Below the pieces are notes generated by a model that was not told the origin of the DNA, did no database searches, and saw nothing but the letters and a program-made list of their open reading frames with translations. This document shows, one piece after another, positions 42,196-50,452 of a DNA stretch of 64,000 nucleotides (position 1 is the stretch's first letter; each line of letters opens with the position of its first letter). The DNA is taken from the NCBI GenBank assembly GCA_051883095.1, contig JBJETB010000033.1:1-64000 (forward strand), given 5' to 3'. A program made the position numbers and the translations under genes. This DNA is from SUG1106 sp051883095 (GTDB lineage: Bacteria; Bacillota; Clostridia; Peptostreptococcales; Anaerovoracaceae).

Positions 42196-43278
42196 TTAAC
42201 AAGAGATTATGGTTCCGCCTCCCAGGACGACTTCGCCGTCGTACAGAACTGCAGCCTGACCCGGAGTAATGGCACGCTGGGGCTCATCGAATGTAATGCG
42301 GACAGTTTCGCCGTCCAGAGCGGTTACAGATGCCCACTGCTCTGGATGACGGTAACGGGTCTTGACCTTGCAGCGCAGTTCTCCATCAGGTGCTTTTCCT
42401 GAAATCCAGTTGAAGTCTCCGGCTGTCAGCACACAGCTGTACAGATCGTCTTCTTTGCCTAAAGTAATGGTATTATCCTCAGCTGATATCCGGCAGACAT
42501 ACATGGGCTCACCGAAGGCCATACCCAGACCTTTTCTCTGTCCTATGGTATAGTGAATTATTCCTTTGTGGCGTCCCAGCACATTGCCGCAGTTATCAAT
42601 AAAATCGCCGGAAGCAGGAGCTTTTCCTGTATGAAGCTCGATTACTGAAGCGTAATCACCGTCAGGGACAAAGCAGATATCCTGACTGTCCGGTTTATCG
42701 GCATTGACAAAGCCGCTTTCATCGGCAATCCGCCGTGTCTCCGATTTTCTGAGGCTTCCGAGAGGAAAAAGTGTATGGCTTAGCTGCTTCTGATTCATAT
42801 CGTAAAGAACGTAGCTCTGATCCTTGGTTTCGTCCAGGGCTTTTTTCAGGAGCAAAAGTCCTGTTTCCTGATCCCTTTCTATTCGGGCGTAGTGGCCCGT
42901 GACCACATAGTCACAGTTCAGAAGCTGAGCGCGATGAAAAAGCTTTTCGAATTTCATATATCTGTTGCAGTCGATGCACGGATTTGGGGTAATTCCCCGC
43001 ATGTAACTGTCCACAAACTTGTCTATTACCTTCCTTTTGAAATCATAGGAAAAATTAAAAACATAATACGGAATGCCCAGTTTGTAGGCTACGCTTTCAG
43101 CATCCTGCACATCGTCCAGAGAGCAGCAGGTGTGGGAGCGCGGTATTCCTGCATCTTCATTGTGATAGAGCTTCATGGTGCAGCCGATGCAGTCAAAGCC
43201 CTGATCCTTTATAAGCTTAGCGGCGACGCTGGAATCAACGCCGCCGCTCATTGCAATAAGTGCTTTCATTTTTTTCAC
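42196..43278 (-). CDS. mnmA: tRNA 2-thiouridylase MnmA
   Basis: A 360-aa enzyme that thiolates U34 of Lys, Glu and Gln tRNAs. It has the ATP-pyrophosphatase loop AMSGGVDSSVAA, catalytic Cys residues in NPCIDCNRYMKF and SQDICFVPDGDY, and the KGLGMAFGEPMYV segment. Sulfur normally comes from a cysteine desulfurase. It lies 18 nt behind cysK copy 2 and ahead of the Rrf2 gene, so a sulfur-linked operon is likely. Confidence 0.96.
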   Translation of the reverse strand: MKKMKALIAMSGGVDSSVAAKLIKDQGFDCIGCTMKLYHNEDAGIPRSHTCCSLDDVQDAESVAYKLGIPYYVFNFSYDFKRKVIDKFVDSYMRGITPNPCIDCNRYMKFEKLFHRAQLLNCDYVVTGHYARIERDQETGLLLLKKALDETKDQSYVLYDMNQKQLSHTLFPLGSLRKSETRRIADESGFVNADKPDSQDICFVPDGDYASVIELHTGKAPASGDFIDNCGNVLGRHKGIIHYTIGQRKGLGMAFGEPMYVCRISAEDNTITLGKEDDLYSCVLTAGDFNWISGKAPDGELRCKVKTRYRHPEQWASVTALDGETVRITFDEPQRAITPGQAAVLYDGEVVLGGGTIISC

Positions 43279-43296
43279 TTTATGTTGTTCTGCCGA

Positions 43297-44229
43297 TTAA
43301 TCCTGGAATAACGGAGTGGAAAGATATCTGTCACCTGTGTCAGGAAGCAAGGTGACGATGGTTTTGCCTTCGTTTTCAGGGCGTTTTGCAAGCTCTATAG
43401 CCGCATAGAGTGCTGTGCCTGATGAAATTCCTACCAGCACGCCTTCGCTCTTGCCCAGAAGCTTTCCTGTTTCAAAGGCATCATCGTTTGATACAGGAAA
43501 TACCTCATCGTAAACGGCTGTGTTAAGTACGTCAGGTACGAAGCCTGCGCCGATACCCTGAATCTTATGAGCTCCGGCTTTGCCTTCGGAAAGGACAGGG
43601 GAGTCTTTAGGCTCTACTGCCACTACCTTTACGTCAGGCTTTTTGGATTTGAGGTATTCGCCCACGCCGGTAACTGTGCCGCCGGTGCCTACGCCTGCTA
43701 CAAAGATATCCACCTTGCCGTCAGTGTCCTCGTAAATCTCAGGACCTGTGGTCTCGCGGTGAGCCTTAGGATTGGCAGGGTTTACAAACTGTCCCGGGAT
43801 GAAGCTGTCCGGGATTTCTGCTGCAAGCTCGTCTGCCTTGGCTATGGCGCCTTTCATACCCTTGGCACCTTCTGTGAGAACCAGTTCTGCGCCGTAAGCC
43901 TTCATAAGCTGTCTGCGTTCTACGGACATGGTTTCAGGCATTACGATGATGATACGGTAACCTCTGGCCGCTGCAACGGCTGCCAGGCCGATTCCTGTGT
44001 TGCCGCTGGTTGGCTCGATGATTACAGAACCAGGCTTTAATGCACCGGAGGCCTCTGCGTCATCAATCATCGCCTTGGCGATTCTGTCCTTTACAGAGCC
44101 TGCCGGATTAAAATATTCCAGCTTGGCCAGGATAGTGGCCTTGAGACCCAGTTCTTTTTCTATGTGAGTGAGTTCTAAAAGCGGTGTTTTGCCGATTAAC
44201 TGGTCGGCTGAAGTATAAATCTTTGACAT
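43297..44229 (-). CDS. cysK: Cysteine synthase, copy 2
   Basis: A 310-aa O-acetylserine sulfhydrylase. The PLP Lys is in NPAGSVKDRIAKAM, with EPTSGNTGIGLAAVAA, GVGTGGTVTGVGEYL, GIGAGFVP and VGISSGTALYAA. All canonical motifs are kept, so this is the better candidate for the main cysteine synthase than the copy at 33276. The start MSKIYTSADQLIG at 44229 has a GGGAG site. It is the first gene of the cysK-mnmA-rrf2 set. Confidence 0.94.
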   Translation of the reverse strand: MSKIYTSADQLIGKTPLLELTHIEKELGLKATILAKLEYFNPAGSVKDRIAKAMIDDAEASGALKPGSVIIEPTSGNTGIGLAAVAAARGYRIIIVMPETMSVERRQLMKAYGAELVLTEGAKGMKGAIAKADELAAEIPDSFIPGQFVNPANPKAHRETTGPEIYEDTDGKVDIFVAGVGTGGTVTGVGEYLKSKKPDVKVVAVEPKDSPVLSEGKAGAHKIQGIGAGFVPDVLNTAVYDEVFPVSNDDAFETGKLLGKSEGVLVGISSGTALYAAIELAKRPENEGKTIVTLLPDTGDRYLSTPLFQD

Positions 44230-44265
44230 GGTAATATTCTCCCTTCTATATATAAACATATTTAC

Positions 44266-44310
44266 CTACTGGATTGGTAGTATAATACCACTTATCAAAG
44301 GGCATGTCAA
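44266..44310 (-). promoter_or_regulatory. cysK2 promoter with inverted-repeat operator
   Basis: On the minus strand, TTGACA (44310-44305), a 17-nt spacer and TATTAT (44287-44282). At 44266-44280, CTACTGGATTGGTAG is an inverted repeat (CTAC/GTAG, 7-nt centre) at the start site, similar in type to Rrf2/CymR/IscR sites. Confidence 0.72.
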
Positions 44311-44337
44311 TAGGTGTTTTGAATTTTTTTGCAGAAA

Positions 44338-44371
44338 AAACCCGGCAGCTGGATAAACCATACTGCCGGGA
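44338..44371 (-). terminator. Terminator after the ArsR gene
   Basis: On the minus strand, CCCGGCAG and CTGCCGGG form an 8-bp stem followed by T6. Confidence 0.9.
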
Positions 44372-44381
44372 TCGTTATTGC

Positions 44382-44705
44382 TTACTGAACTGCGAATTTC
44401 TTCGTCGCGTTGAGGTACTGCATGAGCATTCCCAGGTTCACATAATAGTAGGAAAACTTATCCTTTTTTTTGATCTGAACCAGCCCTGAATCAACCAGCT
44501 TTTTCATGTGCTGGGAAACGGTAGCCTGGGCGTAGTCGAAATGCTCCACCAGGTCCTTGTTGCAGACGGTGATCATGGCGCGGTTGGCCTGCATTATGTA
44601 TTTGAACATTTTCACGCGGGCCGGATGGGCCAGTGCATCGGATACATCTGCGATGAGCAGAATTTCATCCTCCAGCATTTCGTCCTGTTCTTTTCGTAAT
44701 CTCAT
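44382..44705 (-). CDS. ArsR family regulator
   Basis: A 107-aa winged-helix protein with the HTH EHFDYAQATVSQHMKKLVDSGLVQIKKK. No Cys-rich metal motif of the ArsR/CadC kind is seen, so the ligand is not obvious. It lies 20 nt behind thrH on the same strand and is followed by a strong terminator; the two genes form one unit. Confidence 0.9.
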   Translation of the reverse strand: MRLRKEQDEMLEDEILLIADVSDALAHPARVKMFKYIMQANRAMITVCNKDLVEHFDYAQATVSQHMKKLVDSGLVQIKKKDKFSYYYVNLGMLMQYLNATKKFAVQ

Positions 44706-44725
44706 ATATTTACTCCTTTTCGGGA

Positions 44726-45328
44726 TCAGGCCATCGCCTTCTTTATCTTTTCCATGAGCTCATCATAGCTTTCGCAGGTGCCTACGTCAGGGTTGGCTTC
44801 CTTGATCTGGTCGGTGCTCTTAAAGAGCCAACCGGCCTTGCTGGCGCGGATCATTCCCAGATCATTGTAGCTGTCGCCGCTGGCGATGGTCTCAAAACCG
44901 CAGGCCTGCAGAGCCTTAACGGTGCTCAGCTTTGATTCGTTCAATCTCATTCTGAAATCGGTGATTTCACCGTTTTCGGCTACAACCAGCTCGTTGCAGA
45001 AAATCGTCGGCCAGCCCAGTTTTTTCATAAGAGGCTGTGCGAACTGTGTGAAGGTATCGCTGATAATTATTACCTGAGAGAAGCTGCGGAGTTCGTCGAG
45101 AAATTCCTTTGCTCCCGGCAGCGGGTCTATAGTAGCGATAGTATCCTGAATCTCCTTGAGGCCAAGTCCGTGCTGTCTTAAAACGTCAAGACGCCATGCC
45201 ATCAGCTTATTGTAATCCGGCTCGTCGCGGGTGGTCTTTTTTAATTCGGGAATACCGGCGGCTTCTGCGAATGCAACCCAGATTTCGGGTACCAGCACAC
45301 CTTCCAGGTCTAAACAAGTCAAGTACAT
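44726..45328 (-). CDS. thrH: ThrH-like HAD phosphatase
   Basis: A 200-aa HAD-superfamily enzyme. It has MYLTCLDLEGVLVPE (motif I with both Asp-type residues: D-L-E), IIISDTFTQF (motif II) and IASGDSYNDLGM (motif III). Pseudomonas ThrH acts as phosphoserine phosphatase and phosphoserine:homoserine phosphotransferase. The start at 45328 follows GTGAGG; an upstream in-frame ATG is less likely. It is divergent from the RocR-like activator. Confidence 0.88.
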   Translation of the reverse strand: MYLTCLDLEGVLVPEIWVAFAEAAGIPELKKTTRDEPDYNKLMAWRLDVLRQHGLGLKEIQDTIATIDPLPGAKEFLDELRSFSQVIIISDTFTQFAQPLMKKLGWPTIFCNELVVAENGEITDFRMRLNESKLSTVKALQACGFETIASGDSYNDLGMIRASKAGWLFKSTDQIKEANPDVGTCESYDELMEKIKKAMA

Positions 45329-45394
45329 TTTTTTATTCCTCACTTTCTTATAGTGCATTGTTTAGTGTATCGTTTAATTACGCTATAATCATCT

Positions 45395-45423
45395 ATAATA
45401 TCGCATTTTTCGCTAATATACAA
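45395..45423 (-). promoter_or_regulatory. thrH promoter
   Basis: On the minus strand, TTGTAT (45423-45418), a 17-nt spacer and TATTAT (45400-45395). It is only 11 bp from the palindrome at 45435-45452. Confidence 0.6.
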
Positions 45424-45434
45424 GAGGTTTTTCG

Positions 45435-45475
45435 GTGCAAAAATATTTGCACCAGCCGGTTTTTTATGATATACT
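45435..45475 (+). promoter_or_regulatory. Promoter of the RocR-like gene with palindrome on -35
   Basis: TTGCAC (45447-45452), a 17-nt spacer and TATACT (45470-45475). The palindrome GTGCAAAAATATTTGCAC (45435-45452) covers the -35. The same half site (GTGCAAA / TTTGCAC) is found twice upstream of the ornithine operon, so the activator probably represses its own gene. Confidence 0.82.
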
Positions 45476-45500
45476 GTAGGCGAAAGGCGGTGCAGATCCA

Positions 45501-46910
45501 ATGAAAGCAGAGCATTACAAGAAAATCCTGGACGAGCTCATAGAGCTTATCGACGAGGGCATATATATAGTAGACAAAGACGGTGTAGGCATTCACTACA
45601 ATAAAGCCATGGCCGATATGGAAAAGGTCAACGTCAGCGATGTGCAGGGAAAGAAGTTTCATGAAGCCTTTCCAGACTTCAGCATGGGGGAGAGCACCAT
45701 GTTCAATGCGCTTAAAAAAAACACCCCGACCATAAAGAAGCAGCAGACCTATAAAAATCTCTATGGCAAGGAGATCACCACTGTAAACAGTACGGTTCCA
45801 ATAATTGTGGACGGAGAGACTGTAGCAGCTCTGGAGGTTGCAAAGGACATCACCAGCATACGTCAGATGTCCGACACCTTGCTGGAACTGCAGGAGGGGG
45901 CACTTGAACACGCTGAAGCGCAGCAGGGCAACCGCGATAAAGGGATAAAACGCTATACTTTTGACGATATATACGGACAGAATCCGCAGTTTACAGAGGT
46001 TGTGGAAAGAGCCCGCAGAGCAGCAGACAATGATGCATCAGTCTTCATCTACGGTGAGACGGGAACCGGAAAAGAGCTTTTTGCGCAGAGTATACATTAC
46101 GGAGGCAAAAGAGCCGATAAGCCTTTTCTGGCTCAGAACTGTGCAGCCATACCGGAGACTCTGCTGGAGGGCATACTGTTCGGAACCACCAAGGGAAGTT
46201 TCACCGGAGCCGTAGACAGGGCCGGACTTTTCGAGCAGGCCAACGGCGGAACCCTGCTTCTGGACGAAATCAGCGCCATGCCTTACGATCTTCAGAGCAA
46301 GCTGCTGCGTGTCCTTCAGGAGGGGTACATCAGACGTGTGGGCGGAACCAAGGACAGACCCGTAAACGTGCGCATTATTTCAACAGTAAACGAGCCTCCC
46401 GAGGAACTCATCGAGCAGGGAAAACTGAGAAAGGACCTTTACTACAGGCTTAACGTTATCAATATTTCCATACCTGCTCTCAGAGAAAGGCTGGACGACA
46501 TACCTGTATTGACAGACATTTTCCTCGAAAAGCACAACAAACGCTTTGGCAAGGAGCTGTGGATGGTCACCGATGGAGCAATAAAGAAACTTCAGCACTA
46601 CGATTACCCGGGAAATGTGCGGGAACTGGAGAATATAATAGAACAGGCGGTTTCCATGGCGGACAAGGAGCATGTGCTTTCCGAAAAGATACTGAATATG
46701 CCGGGAGCGGCCAGAAAGGCCAGAAGCCTTCAGATAAGCTACGACAATGCTCAGCCTCTGGATGAGTATCTGGCGGCGGTGGAAGCGAGAATAATCAGGG
46801 ATGCCATAATGGCTGCAGATGGTAACATTTCAAGGGCTGCAGGCAGTCTCAAGATAAAGAGGCAGACACTTCAGCACAAGCTGAAGAAGTATCATATCTC
46901 AGGACAGTAA
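45501..46910 (+). CDS. RocR-like sigma-54-dependent activator of ornithine genes
   Basis: A 469-aa bacterial enhancer-binding protein. A PAS domain (about 8-125) is the likely sensor. The AAA+ domain has Walker A GETGTGKELFAQS (about 183), the sigma-54 contact loop GSFTGA (usual form GAFTGA) and Walker B GGTLLLDEI. The C-terminal Fis-type HTH is GNISRAAGSLKIKRQTLQHKLKKY. There is no receiver domain. Layout and target resemble Bacillus RocR, which responds to ornithine or citrulline. The ornithine operon with a -24/-12 promoter follows directly. Confidence 0.93.
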   Translation: MKAEHYKKILDELIELIDEGIYIVDKDGVGIHYNKAMADMEKVNVSDVQGKKFHEAFPDFSMGESTMFNALKKNTPTIKKQQTYKNLYGKEITTVNSTVPIIVDGETVAALEVAKDITSIRQMSDTLLELQEGALEHAEAQQGNRDKGIKRYTFDDIYGQNPQFTEVVERARRAADNDASVFIYGETGTGKELFAQSIHYGGKRADKPFLAQNCAAIPETLLEGILFGTTKGSFTGAVDRAGLFEQANGGTLLLDEISAMPYDLQSKLLRVLQEGYIRRVGGTKDRPVNVRIISTVNEPPEELIEQGKLRKDLYYRLNVINISIPALRERLDDIPVLTDIFLEKHNKRFGKELWMVTDGAIKKLQHYDYPGNVRELENIIEQAVSMADKEHVLSEKILNMPGAARKARSLQISYDNAQPLDEYLAAVEARIIRDAIMAADGNISRAAGSLKIKRQTLQHKLKKYHISGQ

Positions 46911-46922
46911 ATACGTGAAATA

Positions 46923-46959
46923 GCAAAAATATTTGCACTTACCGTGCAAATATTTTTGC
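46923..46959. promoter_or_regulatory. Paired enhancer sites of the ornithine operon
   Basis: GCAAAAATATTTGCAC (46923-46938) and its exact reverse complement GTGCAAATATTTTTGC (46944-46959) are centred 21 bp apart (two helical turns). Each is itself a GTGCAAA-N4-TTTGC(AC) near-palindrome. They lie about 190-225 bp ahead of the -24/-12 element, a normal enhancer distance. As an RNA hairpin they could also end the activator transcript. Confidence 0.85.
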
Positions 46960-47149
46960 GTTTAAAGGACTTTTTTCCAAATTTTCCAGACGGTTTAGCA
47001 GGGAAAGAAGAACCGTTACATAAAAATTTTGTTTTATAAAAACACAAAAAAACTATAAATTGTGTTTTTTTGTTGAAACAAACCAAATTTCTACTACATT
47101 TTTCCACCAAAACCGCTCGTTTTAAGTATACAATATTCAGATCAGATAG

Positions 47150-47165
47150 TGGCATGGTATTTGCT
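47150..47165 (+). promoter_or_regulatory. Sigma-54 promoter of the ornithine operon
   Basis: TGGCATGGTATTTGCT fits the -24/-12 consensus TGGCAC-N5-TTGCW with one mismatch. It lies about 98 nt before ord. No other gene is present in 46911-47262. Confidence 0.88.
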
Positions 47166-47262
47166 TTATATGTAATGCAAAGGGCCGGAGGCTTGCAGGA
47201 GTTTTCCGGAATGACTGATGGTCAATCTTATTTTACTAAATAAAGAAAAAGGAGAGAATATT

Positions 47263-48324
47263 ATGCAGAACGTAAAAGTAATTGTATGGGGTCTTGGCGC
47301 TATGGGCGGCGGAATCGCTAAAATGCTTACAAAGAAGAAAGGCGTTGATATCGTTGGAGCAATCGATATCGGAGCAAAGCTCGGAAAGAGCATGTATGAC
47401 GTTATTCCTGGAATCGAAAGAGGAGACAGAGAAGACGTTATCGTAGGAACTCCTGAAGAAGTAATCAAAGAGGGTTCAGCAGACATCGTTGTAGTATGCA
47501 CAAACTCATTCACAAAGGACGTTTACGACAAACTCGTTTTCGTAATGGAAAGAGGCATGAACGTTATCACTTCTGCAGAAGAAATGGCTTATCCAAAGGC
47601 TCAGGAACCTGAACTTGCTGCTAAGCTTGACGAAATCGCAAAGAAGAACGGCGTAACCGTTCTGGGAACAGGCATCAACCCTGGTTTAATCATGGACTTA
47701 CTGGTAATACTCTGGACAGGTGCTTGCGAAACAGTTGATCACATCGTTTCAAGAAGAGTTAACAGCTTATCACCATTCGGACCTGCTGTAATGGAAGAAC
47801 AGGGAATCGGTATGGAAGTTGCTGAATTCGAAAAGAGAAAAGCAGAAGGAACTATGGCAGGTCACGTAGGATTTGCTGAATCTGTTGGAATGATCTGCGA
47901 CGCTTTAGGATGGAAGCTCGACAAGTTTGAACAGGATATGGAACCGATCGTAACAGACGTAGACAGAAAGTCACCTTACGGATTCGCTGCTGCCGGTCAG
48001 GTTGCAGGCGTTGCAATGAAGGGCTGGGGTACTGTTGACGGAGAAGTTAAGATCGAAATGGATCACCCACAGCAGATCGAACCTGAACAGGTTGGCGTTC
48101 ATACCGGCGACTATGTAGAAATCAAGGGTATACCTCCTGTAAACATGGCAAATACTCCTGAGATTGAAGGCGGAATCGGTACAATGGCAATGATCATGAA
48201 CACAATTCCTCACGTAATCAATGCAAGACCTGGTCTTAAGACTATGATTGACATTCCTGTTCCAAGAGCAATCATGGGCGACATGAGAGATCTTATCGAA
48301 GAAGACTGCAAACTTGTAAAATAA
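47263..48324 (+). CDS. ord: 2,4-diaminopentanoate dehydrogenase
   Basis: A 353-aa NAD(P)-dependent enzyme that oxidatively deaminates 2,4-diaminopentanoate to 2-amino-4-ketopentanoate. The Rossmann motif is VWGLGAMGGGIAKML; TGINPGLIMDLLVI and the C-terminal VINARPGLKTMIDIPVPRAIMGDMR are typical of the DAPDH family. The start at 47263 follows AAGGAGAG. First gene of ord-ortA-ortB-oraS-oraE. Codon use is strongly biased (AAG, GAA, ATC, AAC), as expected for a highly expressed catabolic operon. Confidence 0.95.
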   Translation: MQNVKVIVWGLGAMGGGIAKMLTKKKGVDIVGAIDIGAKLGKSMYDVIPGIERGDREDVIVGTPEEVIKEGSADIVVVCTNSFTKDVYDKLVFVMERGMNVITSAEEMAYPKAQEPELAAKLDEIAKKNGVTVLGTGINPGLIMDLLVILWTGACETVDHIVSRRVNSLSPFGPAVMEEQGIGMEVAEFEKRKAEGTMAGHVGFAESVGMICDALGWKLDKFEQDMEPIVTDVDRKSPYGFAAAGQVAGVAMKGWGTVDGEVKIEMDHPQQIEPEQVGVHTGDYVEIKGIPPVNMANTPEIEGGIGTMAMIMNTIPHVINARPGLKTMIDIPVPRAIMGDMRDLIEEDCKLVK

Positions 48325-48357
48325 TATAGCAAAATAACTGATTAGGAGATGACTGAA

Positions 48358-48660
48358 ATGGCTAAAAAAGGCGATTGGGTCCGCATTCATTCAGTAGTTT
48401 TAAAGGCTGAAGAAAGAACAGCCAAACTGCCGGATGATACAAAGAAATGCGACCTTCAGATGTGGACAAAGGGCTTTTTACAGGAAGATGCTGAAATCGG
48501 CGATGAAGTAACTGTAAAAACTGCCTGCAACCGTTTGGAAAAGGGAACTCTCATCGACGACAACCCTTACTACACTCACAGCTACGGCGTATTCGTACCT
48601 GAAATTATAGAAATCGACAGACAGCTGAGAGAAATCATGCAGTTCGGAGGTGAAGAATAA
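48358..48660 (+). CDS. ortA: 2-amino-4-ketopentanoate thiolase, alpha subunit
   Basis: A 100-aa small subunit of the AKP thiolase, which cleaves 2-amino-4-ketopentanoate with CoA to D-alanine and acetyl-CoA. Sequence features such as GDWVRIHSVVLKAEERTAKLPDDTK and NPYYTHSYGVFVPEI match OrtA. The ATG at 48358 is 10 nt behind AGGAG; an ATG at 48349 would touch it. The stop overlaps the ortB start. Confidence 0.95.
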   Translation: MAKKGDWVRIHSVVLKAEERTAKLPDDTKKCDLQMWTKGFLQEDAEIGDEVTVKTACNRLEKGTLIDDNPYYTHSYGVFVPEIIEIDRQLREIMQFGGEE

Positions 48661-50063
48661 TGGCATTAGCGAAAGATTACGCTTCCGTAATGGGAAGAAA
48701 CAATGAAATCATGAAGGACGCTTTAGGTCTGGACTATGCTGAATTCGAAACCTCACCGATTTCATTTGACTATGATGCACTGATGAAAGCTACCGGATAC
48801 ACTCTTGAGGAAATCGAGAGAATCCAGGGACTTCACGGTGTAGGAAACACTCCGCTCCTTGAGCTCAGAAACGTTACAAAGCTTGCACGTAAGTATGCAA
48901 AGCCTGGATACGGCGCAAGAATTTTCGTAAAGGACGAGGCATGCAATGCTTCCGGCTCCTTCAAAGACAGAAGAGCTGCATGTGCAGTTGCTCACGCAAA
49001 GAAGTTAGGCTACAAGGGCGTTATGGCTGCCACATCCGGCAACTACGGCGCAGCTGTTGCTTCCCAGGCAGCGATGCAGGGACTTAACTGCATCATCGTT
49101 CAGGAATGCTACGACTCCAAGGGAGTAGGACAGCCTGAAATCGTTGAAAAGGCAAGAAAGTGCGAAGCTCTCGGTGCAGAGGTAATTCAGCTTACTGTAG
49201 GACCTGAATTATTCTACACATTCCTGTCAGTTCTTGAAGATACAGGATATTTCAACGCTTCCCTGTATTCACCGTTCGGTATCGCAGGTGTTGAAACTTT
49301 AGGATATGAAATCGCAATGCAGTGCCGTGAAAAATTAGGAAAAGACCCTGACATGGTAGTATGCACCAACGCAGGCGGAGGCATGGTTACAGGTACAGCC
49401 AGAGGTCTGATCAAGGCAGGATGCACCAACACTCAGGTTGTTGCTGCTTCCATTGACCTGACAGGTCTTTCAATGGCATCTGACGTAGACTTTAACAAGA
49501 AGTCATGCACTACAGGTCACACCGGTTTCGGCGTTCCTTACGCTACTGACCCTGACCACTCCGACGTTCCTCGTTCAGCAGCAAGACCGCTGAGATATAT
49601 GGACAGATATGTTACAACAACTCAGGGCGAAGTAATGTATATGACAGAAATGCTTGCTAATATTGAAGGCATCGAAAGAGGACCTGCAGGAAATACAGCT
49701 CTTGCATGTGCTTTCTCACTTGCACAGGAGCTTCCTGAAGATGCAGTTGTAGTAGTATCTGAAACAGAATATACAGGCGCAGGCAAGCACATCCAGCCTC
49801 AGCTGGCATTTGCAAAGGAAAACGGAATCGAAGTAAGATTCGGTGATCCGTCAGCAGAAGACAAGCCGGGCACAAACGTAATCTTACCTTCCAACCCTGG
49901 CCTGATTAAATGCAAGGACGCAGATCTTAAGCACTTCAAGGAATCACTGATTAAGAAATCAGTTAAGAAGGCAGGCGTAGAGCCAACAGAAGCAGACCTT
50001 GAGTTCTTGGCAGAAGAAGTCAAGGAAGACGTTGCTTTCGTAAAGGCAGCTTTAGGACTTTAA
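48660..50063 (+). CDS. ortB: 2-amino-4-ketopentanoate thiolase, beta subunit
   Basis: A 467-aa PLP-dependent subunit with the threonine-synthase/TrpB fold. The PLP Lys is in ASGSFKDRRAA and the phosphate-binding loop is CTNAGGGMVTG. It carries the thiolytic cleavage with OrtA. The start overlaps the ortA stop (TAATG), which supports equal production of the two subunits. Confidence 0.95.
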   Translation: MALAKDYASVMGRNNEIMKDALGLDYAEFETSPISFDYDALMKATGYTLEEIERIQGLHGVGNTPLLELRNVTKLARKYAKPGYGARIFVKDEACNASGSFKDRRAACAVAHAKKLGYKGVMAATSGNYGAAVASQAAMQGLNCIIVQECYDSKGVGQPEIVEKARKCEALGAEVIQLTVGPELFYTFLSVLEDTGYFNASLYSPFGIAGVETLGYEIAMQCREKLGKDPDMVVCTNAGGGMVTGTARGLIKAGCTNTQVVAASIDLTGLSMASDVDFNKKSCTTGHTGFGVPYATDPDHSDVPRSAARPLRYMDRYVTTTQGEVMYMTEMLANIEGIERGPAGNTALACAFSLAQELPEDAVVVVSETEYTGAGKHIQPQLAFAKENGIEVRFGDPSAEDKPGTNVILPSNPGLIKCKDADLKHFKESLIKKSVKKAGVEPTEADLEFLAEEVKEDVAFVKAALGL

Positions 50064-50086
50064 TATAAAATGAAAGGAAAAAAAGG

Positions 50087-50452
50087 ATGAAAAGAGCAGA
50101 CGATTTCGAAGTAAGAAGACAGCATATCGCAAATCTTACTGACGAAGAACTTTATGCAAGATTCTGGGAATTAACTGATCAGGTTGTTGACCCGCTTCTT
50201 GAATTAGGCAGAAAGAACACTACTCCATCAGTAGAAAGATCCGTATTACTCAGAATGGGCGTGTCCTCACTTGACTGCATGCCGATTGTTAACCACTGCA
50301 TGGATCACGGTTTAATGGGCAAGGGTGCAGGACACTGTGTTTACAAGTTATCCAAGATCGAAAACATCTCAATCAGAGATGCCAGCATCAAGCTTGCCAA
50401 AGGCGAAGGCTGGGACAAAGTCGTAGAAGCTTTCAAGGGAGGTAAGAAATAA
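50087..50452 (+). CDS. oraS: D-ornithine 4,5-aminomutase, S subunit
   Basis: A 121-aa small subunit of the adenosylcobalamin- and PLP-dependent aminomutase that converts D-ornithine to 2,4-diaminopentanoate. It matches OraS (MKRADDFEVRRQHIANLTDEELYARFWELTD, RSVLLRMGVSSLDCMPIV). Its stop overlaps the oraE start by one base. AAAGGA precedes the ATG. Confidence 0.95.
   Translation: MKRADDFEVRRQHIANLTDEELYARFWELTDQVVDPLLELGRKNTTPSVERSVLLRMGVSSLDCMPIVNHCMDHGLMGKGAGHCVYKLSKIENISIRDASIKLAKGEGWDKVVEAFKGGKK

Noticed and set aside
46923..46959. Simple terminator of the activator gene
   Set aside because: The stem is AT-rich, the run after it is interrupted (TTTTGCG), and the same half sites recur at 45435 in a non-terminator position; enhancer function explains it better, though termination as a side effect is possible.
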